64,000 bases of DNA from positions 1,364,001 through 1,428,000 of the forward strand of contig OZ251230.1 in assembly GCA_965240325.2 (NCBI GenBank), given 5' to 3'. Made by a program: the position numbers and the translations under genes. The first letter of the stretch is position 1. Each line of letters starts with the position of its first letter. Below the pieces are notes generated by a model. It searched no databases. It worked only from the letters and a program-made list of their open reading frames with translations, and was not told the DNA's origin. Of this stretch, positions 9,915 through 19,425 are shown one piece after another. Source of the DNA: Rebecca billardiae RCC1528 (lineage: Eukaryota; Haptophyta).

Positions 9915-11696
9915 ATGTCGACGCACCGAAATCCACGCTGGCGTTGGGCGGCGGTGCTCATCGCACTGGCGGTGGACGCTCGACACTGCCGGCCGGGCTC
10001 GCGGTCGCGGGCATGCCGTCCGGATCCGCCCCCGCCGGCCATCGCGTCGCCCCCACCTAGTCCCTCGCATCACTCGCGGCGGAACTCTCACAGGCGGCAC
10101 GGGCATGACCGGCACACGTCGCCGTCGCCGCCGCCACCGCCGTCGCCGTCGCCACCGCCGCCGGTGCAATCGCCGCCACCATCACCGCCAGTCCCCGTGC
10201 ACCACGTGGACTGCTCGCACCCCAACTCAGGGAGGCTACGGCGAGAGTGCAGGTACATGCCGAACCCGCCACCGCCGCCGGGCCCACCGCCAGGCCCGCC
10301 ACCACCCCAGCCACCATCGCCGCCCGTGCCGCCCGCGCCGCCGCCGCTGCCGCCGTCACCCCCCGCGCCGCCTTCGCCGCGCTACGCGATGGAGTACGAG
10401 AACGAGGGCTGCGGCTCCGTCATGGAGCTCCGATTCGCCGTGTCCGCGCTCGAGTGCGCGCGACTGGTGGGAGCGGGCTTCTTCGCGTTCAACGAGCAGA
10501 CGCACTACTGCTTCAAGTGCACGTCGCGGCAGGTGCGCACGCGGCGGGCGCACGACGGGTACAACGTGTACCAGGCGTGGCACCGCCCGCCGCCCCCATC
10601 CTCGCCGCCGCACGCGCCGCCGCCGCCGCCGCCGCCGGTGATCAAGTTTGAGCGCTGCGCGCCGCCCTCGGAAGGCGACGTCCGACTGAGCGAGGACGCG
10701 GACACAGACCTGGCGGTGGTGCTCAACGTGTACCGCGAGGGCGGCTGGTCGTCCGTGTGCGCGAGGGGCGAGGCGCACGGCGACGACGAGCTCTCGCGAC
10801 TCTCGACGGTCGCGTGCAGACAGATGGGCTACGCCGCGGGCGCGACGCGCGCCTTTGTCGGGCGCGACGCATCGAGCATGCAGACGAACCCGCCGCTCGA
10901 GTGCAGCGGTGCGTGCGCCGCGCTGCGCGCCGCGACGGCGCGACGGCGCGGCTGGTGGCGCGCCGCGCCGCGCGCGCGCGCGCTCAGCCCCACCCTCTGC
11001 GCTCGCCCCGGCGCGCACGCCCTCCGCGGCGCAGGCGGCGAGCCGAGCTTACACGAGTGCGAGGTGCCAAAGCACGAGCGCCGCTTCGGCTGCTCGGCGC
11101 GCAGCGTGCTCGCCATCGAGTGCGCGGGCGAGATCGTGTCAGACCTGCCGCCGTGGTGCGACGCGGAGGAGGCGTTCGTCGGGCTGATTCAGCACCAGCG
11201 GGCGGAGGCTGCGCAGCCGCGCGCGCTGCCGCGTGCCGAGGCGGCGGGGACGGGGCCGGGGAGCGCGGGCGCTCGCTGGTCGGCGCTCGTGCCGTGTGCC
11301 GCCGCGCTCGTGACGCTCTTGACAGTGGCAGCCGCCGCACTCAGGCTGCGCAGGCAGCGCGGATTCGCAGGCTCGCTGGGCCGATGGCTGGACAGCGCGC
11401 ACCTGTCCGCCGCCGCGCGCGCGCGCTGGGTGCTTGCACGGCAGGCGCCAGAAGTGGCGCGAGGACGGATGCCAGGGCCACGGCCTGCACGCGTGGGCTC
11501 GCAGACAGTGGACGGAGATGTGAGAGATGTCGATGCCACGTGTGCACGCGTGGCGTCGCGGAACCCGCCCTGCGACGAGCGCAGCGAAAGACATCGCGAC
11601 CGGCCCTCGTCGCTGCCACCGCCATCGCATCCAGCTCCTCGGCCCACCGCTGCTGTTTCGGCGAGCCGCAGTCCAGCTGGGCTTCCGCTGGTCTGA
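9915..11696 (+). CDS. Proline-rich membrane protein with one SRCR domain, two exons
   Basis: Exons 9915-10908 and 11035-11696 give 551 residues. The ATG at 9915 was chosen because it places a signal-like segment (RWAAVLIALAV) at the N-terminus; an in-frame ATG 48 bp upstream is possible. Two stretches of repeated SPPPP-type sequence, of the kind found in algal hydroxyproline-rich glycoproteins, flank a Cys-containing module (about 159-222) ending in YNVYQ, which resembles apple/PAN-like modules. An SRCR domain spans about 256-364, with VACRQMGY and, once spliced, CSGGEPSLHEC. A single membrane span lies at about 414-434, with a basic, low-complexity cytoplasmic tail of about 117 residues. This is the topology of a type I surface receptor or adhesin; ligand and role are unknown. 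The 126-bp intron is a multiple of three, so the unspliced frame is also open. The splice is supported because it restores the SRCR core. Confidence 0.78.
   Translation: MSTHRNPRWRWAAVLIALAVDARHCRPGSRSRACRPDPPPPAIASPPPSPSHHSRRNSHRRHGHDRHTSPSPPPPPSPSPPPPVQSPPPSPPVPVHHVDCSHPNSGRLRRECRYMPNPPPPPGPPPGPPPPQPPSPPVPPAPPPLPPSPPAPPSPRYAMEYENEGCGSVMELRFAVSALECARLVGAGFFAFNEQTHYCFKCTSRQVRTRRAHDGYNVYQAWHRPPPPSSPPHAPPPPPPPVIKFERCAPPSEGDVRLSEDADTDLAVVLNVYREGGWSSVCARGEAHGDDELSRLSTVACRQMGYAAGATRAFVGRDASSMQTNPPLECSGACAALRAATARRRGWWRAAPRARALSPTLCARPGAHALRGAGGEPSLHECEVPKHERRFGCSARSVLAIECAGEIVSDLPPWCDAEEAFVGLIQHQRAEAAQPRALPRAEAAGTGPGSAGARWSALVPCAAALVTLLTVAAAALRLRRQRGFAGSLGRWLDSAHLSAAARARWVLARQAPEVARGRMPGPRPARVGSQTVDGDVRDVDATCARVASRNPPCDERSERHRDRPSSLPPPSHPAPRPTAAVSASRSPAGLPLV
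10909..11034 (+). other. Intron in the proline-rich SRCR gene
   Basis: GTGCGTGCGC to CGCAG, 126 bp, with no in-frame stop. Removing it turns an Ala/Arg-rich insertion into the conserved SRCR sequence CSGGEPSLHEC. Confidence 0.85.
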
Positions 11697-12238
11697 TCGC
11701 TACAGATAGGACCACCACCGCTGCTCCGCGACGAGTGCGCCGCCGAGTTCGGGCGGGGCCAAAGCCCGAGTGGCGCCGGACCGTGCTGGCACTTGCTGCC
11801 ACTTGCATGGCTGATGGCAGCGCTGCGACCTCGGACGATATCGGACTAATCGGACTCTCAGCAAGTGGCCTCCGCCTCAGACCTCGATCAGTCTCAGAGA
11901 CTCTCTCTTTTAAGATTGTGCCTACGTATACTGCTACGACTACTCAGCCTGTACTGAGTACTACATAGTACACTGGTAACACTGTACGAGTCCGGTACGA
12001 CTCGCGATCGACCGTGTATCATCAGATGAGTGATGCAGGCGTCGTCCACTGCTCTGAATTGGATGCTGATGAGTATATAGTAGCCTCGACTACAGTCTGC
12101 TGAGAATCTCAGAGAGTCGCGACTGACGCAGACGACTCAGTCTGAATGACTAACAATGCTGACGAGACTGATGAACGTAACCTGCACTAGTTCTGCAGCC
12201 TCTGAGAACGTACGGTCTGCTGATATCGCCCCTGGTGG
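11697..12238. other. Intergenic spacer between convergent genes
   Basis: No coding sequence is supported. The stretch is less GC-rich than the genes, rich in short CAGTCT/GACTGA-like words, and presumably holds the 3' ends of both convergent transcripts. Confidence 0.5.
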
Positions 12239-12908
12239 TCAGACATCTGCGCTTCGGACTCGCTCGCGCACCTTCTCCTCGAGCTCGAAGAGCTCGGGCT
12301 CGGCGCGCTCTGCGCCCATCTCGCGGAACGCATCGCACAGCCGGAAGAGGTATTCGGTGTTTGGCCCACTCGGGCCGTGCGCGGTCGCGATCGTGTGCGC
12401 GATGTCGTCGAGAGACGCCTCCCCGCCCCAGTTGGCACAGCTCGGAGTTCCCATGTAGGTGATCGCGGACGGCGCGAGCAGGCTACCGTCCTCGCCAAAC
12501 ACGTCCAGCTGCAGCCGACGATCGTACTGCTTCTCGCGGTGGTCCAGGTCCGCGAGAAGCTTCTCGCGTTCTCGCTCGTCCAGCCCTTCAGAGATGCGCG
12601 TGGCGACGCCCCAGACGCGCGCACCGGGCGAGGGGTCTTCGACGATACTGACTGTGCGGCCCGGGTAGTCGGGTGTGCCGCGATGATCGGTCGAGTGCAT
12701 CCACCACACCTGTGAGCACGCGAGGGGCGCGCACGTGCACTTGTCTCGCGTCAGCCAGTGCAAAGGCATGCGGCGGCCGCGGCGCACGCACCCGGCGGTA
12801 GCCTTCGATGTAGCCGGGCACGGTTGGCGTGCTCTCCGCGCCTTTCGGCGGCTTCCAGACGAGCGAGCCATAGCCGAAGACCCACACGGCCGGCGAAGTC
12901 GCCTTCAT
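12239..12908 (-). CDS. ChaC-type glutathione-specific gamma-glutamylcyclotransferase, two exons
   Basis: Exons on the minus strand are 12908-12792 and 12709-12239, giving 195 residues, a typical length for ChaC proteins. The start MKATSPAVWVFGYGSLVWKP contains the family's substrate-binding loop YGSLxW (13-16). The splice joins GYIEGYRR to VWWMHSTDHRGTPDYPGR, matching the family core. VWGVATRI, HREKQYDRR (with the probable catalytic Glu) and GPSGPNTEYLFRL follow. The enzyme would release 5-oxoproline and Cys-Gly from glutathione in the cytosol, so it would act in glutathione turnover and redox control. Its start codon lies 80 bp from that of the divergent amidohydrolase gene, so the two must share a very short control region. 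Confidence 0.92.
12710..12791 (-). other. Intron in the ChaC gene
   Basis: Read on the minus strand, GTGCGTGCGC to CTCACAG, 82 bp, phase 0. It is needed to connect the YGSL exon to the exon carrying STDHRGTP. Confidence 0.9.
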
Positions 12909-12988
12909 CCGGGACGACGACGACGACGCCGGTCGTGAGAATCGGCTCAGCGACGGAGCGACCCTCCCTGGAGGGAGCCGGCAATAAG
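12909..12988. promoter_or_regulatory. 80-bp bidirectional promoter interval
   Basis: This is the whole gap between the divergent start codons of the ChaC and amidohydrolase genes. Both 5' untranslated regions and both core promoters must fit here or overlap the coding regions. No TATA-like element was recognised. Confidence 0.55.
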
Positions 12989-14731
12989 ATGGCGGTCGGC
13001 GTCTGGCTCGCGACTGTCGCGCTGGCGATGCTGGCGGCTGCATCGCGCGAGGGCACGTTCGCGTGGCATAACGCATCGATCTACACGCTAGACGACGCGA
13101 GCCCGTACGCCTCCGCCCTATGCGCCGCTGATGGCTGGATCCGCGGGGTCGGCGACGCCTCGATTCTCGAATCGGCCGCATGCGCCCTCTCTCGTGGGCA
13201 CTCGGTGGACCTGCGCGGTGCGACAGTGGTACCAGGGCTAACGGATTCGCACGCGCACCTGATGGAAGAGGCAGCGCGCCTGACGCAGGCTGACCTCACG
13301 AGCGCGACCTCTGCGGAGGACATGGCGCAGCGCGCCGCCGCGTTTGCGCGCCACCTGCCAGCCCACAAGTGGGTGCAGGGCTTTGGCTGGGACCAGACGC
13401 GCTGGGCGAGCGGAGAGTTCCCCACGCGCTTCGACGTGGACGCCCTCATCCCCGACCGCCCTGCGTTCCTTATCCACATCAGCGGCCACGCCGCGCTGAT
13501 CAACTCGGCCGCTCTCGCGCGCATCTCACCCCTGCCAGAGCACGACCCGCCTGGCGGCCGCATCGAGCGCGACGCGAGCGGACGGCCGACGGGGATCCTC
13601 ACGGACAACGCGCAGAACCTGGCGCTCCGCGTGATCCCCAAGTGGTCCGACGCCGAGGCCCACGCGGCGCTCGGCAAGGTGCTCGCCGAGTGCGCGCGCC
13701 ACGGGCTGACTGGTGTACACGACCTCGCCGCGTACGCAGCCGACATCGAGCTGTACGCCCGGACCAACCTGACGCTGCGCGTGTACGCGATGCGGCGCGC
13801 AGACGAGGCCGCGCCCTCCGCACCGCACGTGCGCCGCGGGCTACTGACCGTGCGCGCCGTCAAGCTCTTCGCCGACGGCGCAATGGGCTCGTGGACCGCC
13901 GCGATGCTCGAGCCTTACGCGGACCGGCCGGGCGAGCGCGGCACGCTCGTCTACTCCGACGCAGCGCTCGAGGGGAACGTGAGCGCGTGGGCGGAGCGGG
14001 GGTACCAGGTATGCACGCACGCGATCGGCGACGCCGCCAACCGGCAGGTGCTCGGCGCGTACGAGCGCGTGCTACACGCGCGCCGCGCCGCGCGCGGGGG
14101 GGCGGACGCAGAGGATGGCCAAGCCTGTGAGGACGTGCGGTGGCGCGTTGAGCACGCGCAAATGCTCGCCCGCGCCGACGTTGGCCGATTCGCCGCACTG
14201 GGCGTCATACCCTCCATGCAGCCCTCGCACTGCGCCAGCGACCTCTCGTACGCCGAGCGTCGGCTGGGACCGGAGCGTGCCAAGCTCGCATACGCGTGGC
14301 GCTCGCTGCTGCAGAGCGGAGTCAAGCACATGCCGTTTGGCTCCGACTTCCCGACGGCGGGCACCGTGCCGCCACTGCTCGGGTTGCACGCAGCCGTGAC
14401 GCGGCAGCGCGCGGACGGTACCCCGGCGGCGGGGTGGCACCCTGAGCAGCGTGTGACGCGCCTGCAGGCGCTGCGCGGCTACACGACCGACGCCGCGTAC
14501 GCAAGCTTCCGCGAGGCGGAGCTCGGCCGCATCGCGCCCGGCTTCCGCGCAGACCTAACCGCCTTCGATCGCGACGTGCTCACGTGCCCCGCGGCAGACC
14601 TGCTCGTGACGCGTGTGCTTGCCACCGTCGTCGGTGGCAGGGTCGTCTTCTCACGGGGTCGTCGACCGAGCAGCTCGGATCGAGTCACTACGCGGCTGGA
14701 TGGCCGTTGCGGACGAGCCCAAGGTTGCTGA
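12989..14731 (+). CDS. Amidohydrolase family 3 (YtcJ-like) metal-dependent hydrolase, secretory
   Basis: Intronless, 580 residues from ATG 12989. The frame is open upstream, but this ATG starts a good signal peptide (VWLATVALAMLAAASREG). The TIM-barrel motifs of the amidohydrolase superfamily are present: DSHAHL with metal ligands H88 and H90, VKLFADGAMGSW with K292 as the likely carboxylated or bridging Lys, CTHAIGDAANR, WRVEHAQML, and the late Asp in FGSDFPTAG. A typical ending follows (AELGRIAPGFRADLTAFDRDVL). Family members hydrolyse amides or imidates such as N-substituted formamides; the substrate here cannot be read from the sequence. The signal peptide suggests entry into the secretory pathway rather than a cytosolic enzyme. 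It is divergent from the ChaC gene. Confidence 0.88.
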   Translation: MAVGVWLATVALAMLAAASREGTFAWHNASIYTLDDASPYASALCAADGWIRGVGDASILESAACALSRGHSVDLRGATVVPGLTDSHAHLMEEAARLTQADLTSATSAEDMAQRAAAFARHLPAHKWVQGFGWDQTRWASGEFPTRFDVDALIPDRPAFLIHISGHAALINSAALARISPLPEHDPPGGRIERDASGRPTGILTDNAQNLALRVIPKWSDAEAHAALGKVLAECARHGLTGVHDLAAYAADIELYARTNLTLRVYAMRRADEAAPSAPHVRRGLLTVRAVKLFADGAMGSWTAAMLEPYADRPGERGTLVYSDAALEGNVSAWAERGYQVCTHAIGDAANRQVLGAYERVLHARRAARGGADAEDGQACEDVRWRVEHAQMLARADVGRFAALGVIPSMQPSHCASDLSYAERRLGPERAKLAYAWRSLLQSGVKHMPFGSDFPTAGTVPPLLGLHAAVTRQRADGTPAAGWHPEQRVTRLQALRGYTTDAAYASFREAELGRIAPGFRADLTAFDRDVLTCPAADLLVTRVLATVVGGRVVFSRGRRPSSSDRVTTRLDGRCGRAQGC

Positions 14732-14954
14732 TATATATATAATATGACCGCGTTCCGCGGTCCTTTTCCGTAGAACGAACGTAGTTCGGGGCCCGCGGTG
14801 GCGGTGCACCCTCCGTCGCAGTCGTCCCGTACACGTGTAACTAGACTCCATCCAGCGCCGCGCCGCCCAGCGCCGCGCCGCCGCCGGCGTGCGCCGAGTG
14901 TGGACTGTCGGTCGTCGGCCGAGCTGCCCTCATCACAGACGGCCCTTACCTGAC

Positions 14955-15500
14955 CCCCTGCGCGTGCGCGACGGCCGACAGGCGGATGCGACTCGGCGTG
15001 ATCGACGCACGAGCGCGACTCTTGCACGCCAGGCCACCGGCGGAGCTGACTGACAGCCAGGGAGCCGGACGGCGCGGGACCGCGCGGATTCGACCGTTCG
15101 TTCGGGCCTGCCGCTGACCGTCGTCGCCGCGACGCCAGCAGCGCAGGAGTAGATGATCTGCAGGTCAGTAGGGTTCGACCTGCGCGCCTGCGCGACGGCC
15201 GACAGGCGGGCGCGAGGCGTGAGCGACGCATGAGCGCGACTCTACGTGCACACCAGGCACCACGCGGCCGAGCTGACTGACCGCGAGCCAGGGAGCACGG
15301 TGCGAGCAGCCATGCAGCACCGGTGCTTGCGCGCGCCGCGCGTGCACGGGGTGACACACCTCGGTCAGGCTCGGCACGCGTCGCAGAGGCACGGCCAGCT
15401 CTGGGCACGCCAGGCGCCCAGGCCACGCGGAGCTGACAGCCACGGGGAGCCGACGGCGCGCGGGGCCGCGGCCAGTTCCGAGTTCGACTTGCGCCTGCTC
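14955..15500. repeat. Diverged tandem repeat, about 220-bp unit, three copies
   Basis: Units beginning near 14960, 15183 and 15390 share the words CGACGGCCGACAGGCGG, CACGCCAGG, GGAGCTGACTGA and CCAGGGAGC in the same order. They have diverged by many substitutions and small indels. Confidence 0.65.
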
Positions 15501-15664
15501 TGAAGAAGAGTTCTGGGAGACCCTGGCGGAGAGGCATGGCAAGGGGGGCGTGTGGTGAAGTCGGAGACTCAGAGATCGATCAGTCCGGCATCATGCGCCG
15601 CTGCCCCCGAGCTTGCGAGAGCCCGAACACAGGGCGGCGGCTGCGGCGGCGGCGGCCCGCGCGG

Positions 15665-16515
15665 CGGCACGGCCGCGCGGCCGGCCGCGCAGGCATCGAC
15701 AGGGCGCGGCAGGGGCGTGCGGAGTGACTAGTGAGCGGGCACGAACGCGATGTCGACGGCCGTCGGGACCCGCCGCAGACGCGCGCTCCAGGCGCCACTC
15801 GGCACTCGCCACGCGCACCTGCCCATCGAGCGCCCCCTTGCGGACCAACCAAGAGTCGTCGCGGCTCGCTCGCCACCCCCGAACGAAGAAACCTGCACAC
15901 GTCGTCCTTGCGACGGCGGCAGGTTTTGAGCTCGCCCGCAGCTCGGTAAGTCAGTGACTATGGAATGGGCTGGCAACGAATAGCTGCGCGGGTATTTTCA
16001 ATACTAAGGCTTGCGGGTTTTAGACTCTAGAATCTCTAGATACCGCAACCGCCGCGAAGCCAAGTTCATATTCATCAAGGCGGAGGCAAACTAAAAGAGT
16101 CCGGTCATACGCGACCCGCTTCCTCTGCAATCCCAGCTTTCGGCATACGCGGGTACTACGATACATTATGGCCCGCGGTGAAGATAAATACGATGAGAGT
16201 CGTTGCGGCGGCGAGGCCATATTTATTTATTACTATGGTCACACATGAACGAGAGGCTACCCACAATTACCCTGCCTGGCGCACTTGGGCGTGGGTTTCG
16301 TTGATTCCTCTGTTCACTATTCAAGACGGCGGACGCGCCCTTTTTCGACGCTAATGCACCTGTAAGGGAGTCTCAAAATCGAAACTCGGTCTCCTCCAGC
16401 CCTAAAAAATCGCCCCCCGTCCCTTTTTTCTTGATCAAAGATCTTTTTGAAACGTGGTTCGGGCCCGCTGGTGCGGGCTCCACGCTGCGCGCTCCGCCCT
16501 GCACCGCGGGCCATC
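15665..16515 (-). repeat. Dispersed element, copy 1 (minus orientation)
   Basis: Two blocks, 16515-16340 and 15835-15665 read on the minus strand, match 60549-60720 and 61110-61265 on the plus strand in the same order and at similar spacing. The first block starts ATGGCCCGCGGTGCAGGGCG and includes GTTTCAAAAAGATCTTTGATC and CCGAGTTTCGA. The second contains CCGTCGACATCGCGTTCGTG. No protein is recognisable. It is probably an old non-autonomous mobile element or a transcribed repeat. Confidence 0.65.
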
Positions 16516-16600
16516 ATTGGTAGTAGATCAAGATGAGAGACGGAGAGAGTAGAGAGAGTCATCGTCGTCTGTGTACTGTCTACTGAACGCGTATTTATTA

Positions 16601-18310
16601 TTGAAGTTCAGCGCTACTAGCTGTAGGCAGTCTGTGGATGAGGCCTGGACCGCCCGCCCCTGTCTGTCGTCATTAAACTACTACTGCTCGTCGTCGAGCA
16701 TCATTTGACATATCAACGCTATATCATCATCATCATCACAATGTATATATATATCGTCGCGCATCATCCGTGGTCGGAATCCGTGACAAGTCCGCGCATG
16801 CATCGATGATGATGCATAAAGGCCGCGGTGTACCATCAACGCTTATTATTGAATCTACTAGCTTACAGACGAATACTACTACTGCTACTACTACTACTAC
16901 TACAGTAACTTGAGCTTGATGATATGCTCGATGAATGATGATCACTTCCGACTTCGCCCGCGAGTGCCGGCCGGCCGGGCACCGCCCGGCGGGCACGCGT
17001 CGACGCCAGACGACACCGCCATCAAGACGGTGCGTCGTCGGGCTTCGTCCGCTCTGAGGCGAACTGCCTACTGATATATTGCCCGCCGCTGGACTAACTA
17101 GCTACTAGTAGTAGTGACTACTACTACTGCAAGGACTACTGAAGGAGGGGGGACGACGGCGAGGAGCGCTGATGACGATGATATGATATGATCCGCTTGT
17201 CGCTAGATTGGCTGAGACTGACCGATCCATTGAGTGCAGCTCTATTGAGTACTGACAGCGACGCCTCACCGTTGCATGCCAGCCATGCCTCAACGACTAC
17301 GTTATCCCCTTACCGCAGTTCACTTTGCTTCGTATGGAAGCAAAGTTGACGGCGTCCGCTGAGGGCGCCCTGCGGCCAGTCAGGGCGCCTTTGGGCGCTG
17401 AACGCCGCATGACACTGTGCAGGCATGGTCTAGCTACCCTCAGACACCCGCCAGACTGGTCCCTCCAGCTACAATGCCTCCACGATGGCATCCCGCGGCA
17501 GCGCGCCGAGCTGCCGTACGGGCGTGTCGTGCCCGCCAGGCTGGCCGTGTGCCCGCGACACCCGGCTGCACGCCTTGCAGCTGCTTCAGGCAGGTAGGCG
17601 ATCGGTCGAGATGGCTGTAGGCGGTGTACGTACTGCACGCGCTGGTCTGCGCGCGTTCACCTGACTCGTCGCGCTGAACTCACTCACCTGCCAGTCGCGC
17701 GTGACACGCTTGGCGGCTTGCCGCACGCAGCAGCCGCAGGCCGCGCGCGCGGCGTGATTGCCGAGTGCAAGTCAGCCAGGAGCTCGGCGGGATGGGCGGT
17801 CATGTTTCTTCGTCTGTTTCGGTGTCGATCACATGCGCGACGCGCGCGCCCCGCTGCGCAAGTACACCCTCCTCATTGCCGACGTCACACAGGAAGCCGC
17901 ATGATGGATCTCGAGCTCGGAGAGCAGCGTCCGAGCACCACAGGCACTGACTGGCAGCCCGAGAGCCGACCGGCGGGTGACGTCCTTCACCCCGCCTGAT
18001 GCGGTACCGCGTGCGGCACCATACCGCAGCGATACGAGCACCTCAGAGGCGAATTGAGCACCCCTCAAAACTTTGCTTCTGGGCGTGCTCGAACACTCGT
18101 TTGGCACTCCGTTTGGACGCCGTGGCACCGGAGAAGGGGGAGGGCGGCGGCGATGAGGCTCGGGTGGCCCACGAACATGCTCACAAAGATGCCTCTCAGC
18201 CATCGCGCGCCCTCTCGCGGCGTCCACCTGCCCGCCGAGCACGCACCCGCGGGGGCGAACCCATCTTTGCTTCGTACAGAAGCAACCTGCGGTCGGAGGG
18301 GATAGTACCC
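16601..18310. other. Gene-free region with microsatellites
   Basis: AT-richer than the genic DNA. It holds runs of CAT/ATC, TAC and TA repeats (about 16690-16900 and 17100-17130) and one copy of a dispersed repeat (17333-17560). No coding sequence is supported. Confidence 0.55.
17333..17560 (+). repeat. Dispersed repeat B, copy 1
   Basis: Similar to 24577-24775 in the same orientation. Shared words include AAAGTTGACGGCG, GCGCTGAACGC, GCTACCCTCAGACA, CCTCCACGATGGCATC and GCCGAGCTGCCGTA, interrupted by small indels. No protein content was recognised. Confidence 0.75.
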
Positions 18311-18311
18311 C

Positions 18312-18735
18312 CAAGGGTGTCCAGGGTCCGCAACAGCCAGTGCGCAGCGCGGCAGAGGCTGTGACATCGCGAGGTCGCCGCTCGCCAGTGGGACTCGCCC
18401 GCCCGCCGCCGTGCACGGTGGCCGAGCCGCTCGCGCCGTGCGCTCCTGCGGCCGTCGGATCGGGCTGCGTAGGCGGCGCGCGGCGTGGGCCGTCGCAGAG
18501 CCACCCAGCGCCCCTCGCTGCGCCGCGCGCCTTCCTCGTCCTCGCCTCCTCCGCGCCTTGAAGCAGCACGCACACGCGCGGCGCCGCCACAAAAGCAGCG
18601 CAGGCGCTCGCGTGCAAGCGTGCGCGCGCGCAGCGCGACGGGCTCGACTCGGGGCTCGCGCCGCTGCGGGGGCATGCAGCACCATCCCATGCGCGCGCGA
18701 CGCCACCTCGAGCCTGCGCGTTTGACCGTCAGTGC
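18312..18735 (+). repeat. Long inverted repeat 1, left arm
   Basis: Nearly identical to the reverse complement of 19000-19425. The main difference seen is a 3-bp indel near the outer end. The arms are about 420 bp and the spacer about 265 bp. Confidence 0.88.
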
Positions 18736-18999
18736 ACGCTGATGCACGTTACAAAATGGTCTGACTTGGCATCATCACACGTGCGACGGAAGCTTCCACA
18801 ACGGGCCTTGAGGGCGTCGACGCGATCGATGCGGAGACGGTCATGCTTGCGTGCGCTTCTCTTGTGGTCTCCACGCGTGCTGAGAAGCGCCGCGTACGTA
18901 GCTGTCATCGTGTCTTGCCTAAGAAGTTGTCCTGACGCATGGCAGGTTCTGGTCAGATTGGGCCTACTTCAACACGAGGACGTGTGAGCATTTGGCGCG

Positions 19000-19425
19000 T
19001 GACGGTCACAGCGATGCGCAGGCTCGAGGTGGCGTCGCGCGCGCATGGGATGGTGCTGCATGCCCCCGCAGCGGCGCGAGCCCCGAGTCGAGCCCGTCGC
19101 GCTGCGCGCGCGCACGCTTGCACGCGAGCGCCTGCGCTGCTTTTGTGGCGGCGCCGCGCGTGTGCGTGCTGCTTCAAGGCGCGGAGGAGGCGAGGACGAG
19201 GAAGGCGCGCGGCGCAGCGAGGGGCGCTGGGTGGCTCTGCGACGGCCCACGCCGCGCGCCGCCTACGCAGCCCGATCCGACGGCCGCAGGAGCGCACGGC
19301 GCGAGCGGCTCGGCCACCGTGCACGGCGGCGGGCGGGCGAGTCCCACTGGCGAGCGGCGACCTCGCGATGTCACAGCCTCTGCCGCGCTGCGCACTGGCT
19401 GTTATTGCGGACCCTGGACACCCTT
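19000..19425 (-). repeat. Long inverted repeat 1, right arm
   Basis: Partner of 18312-18735. Both arms carry the same Arg/Ala-rich open frame in opposite directions. This is a consequence of high GC content and is not evidence for a protein. Confidence 0.88.

Larger units (their letters stand above)
14732..16600. other. Gene-free repeat region
   Basis: No gene is supported. It holds three diverged tandem units of about 200 bp (about 14960-15500) and a minus-strand copy of a dispersed element (about 15665-16515), both listed separately. Open frames here are short and have no recognisable protein content. Confidence 0.6.
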
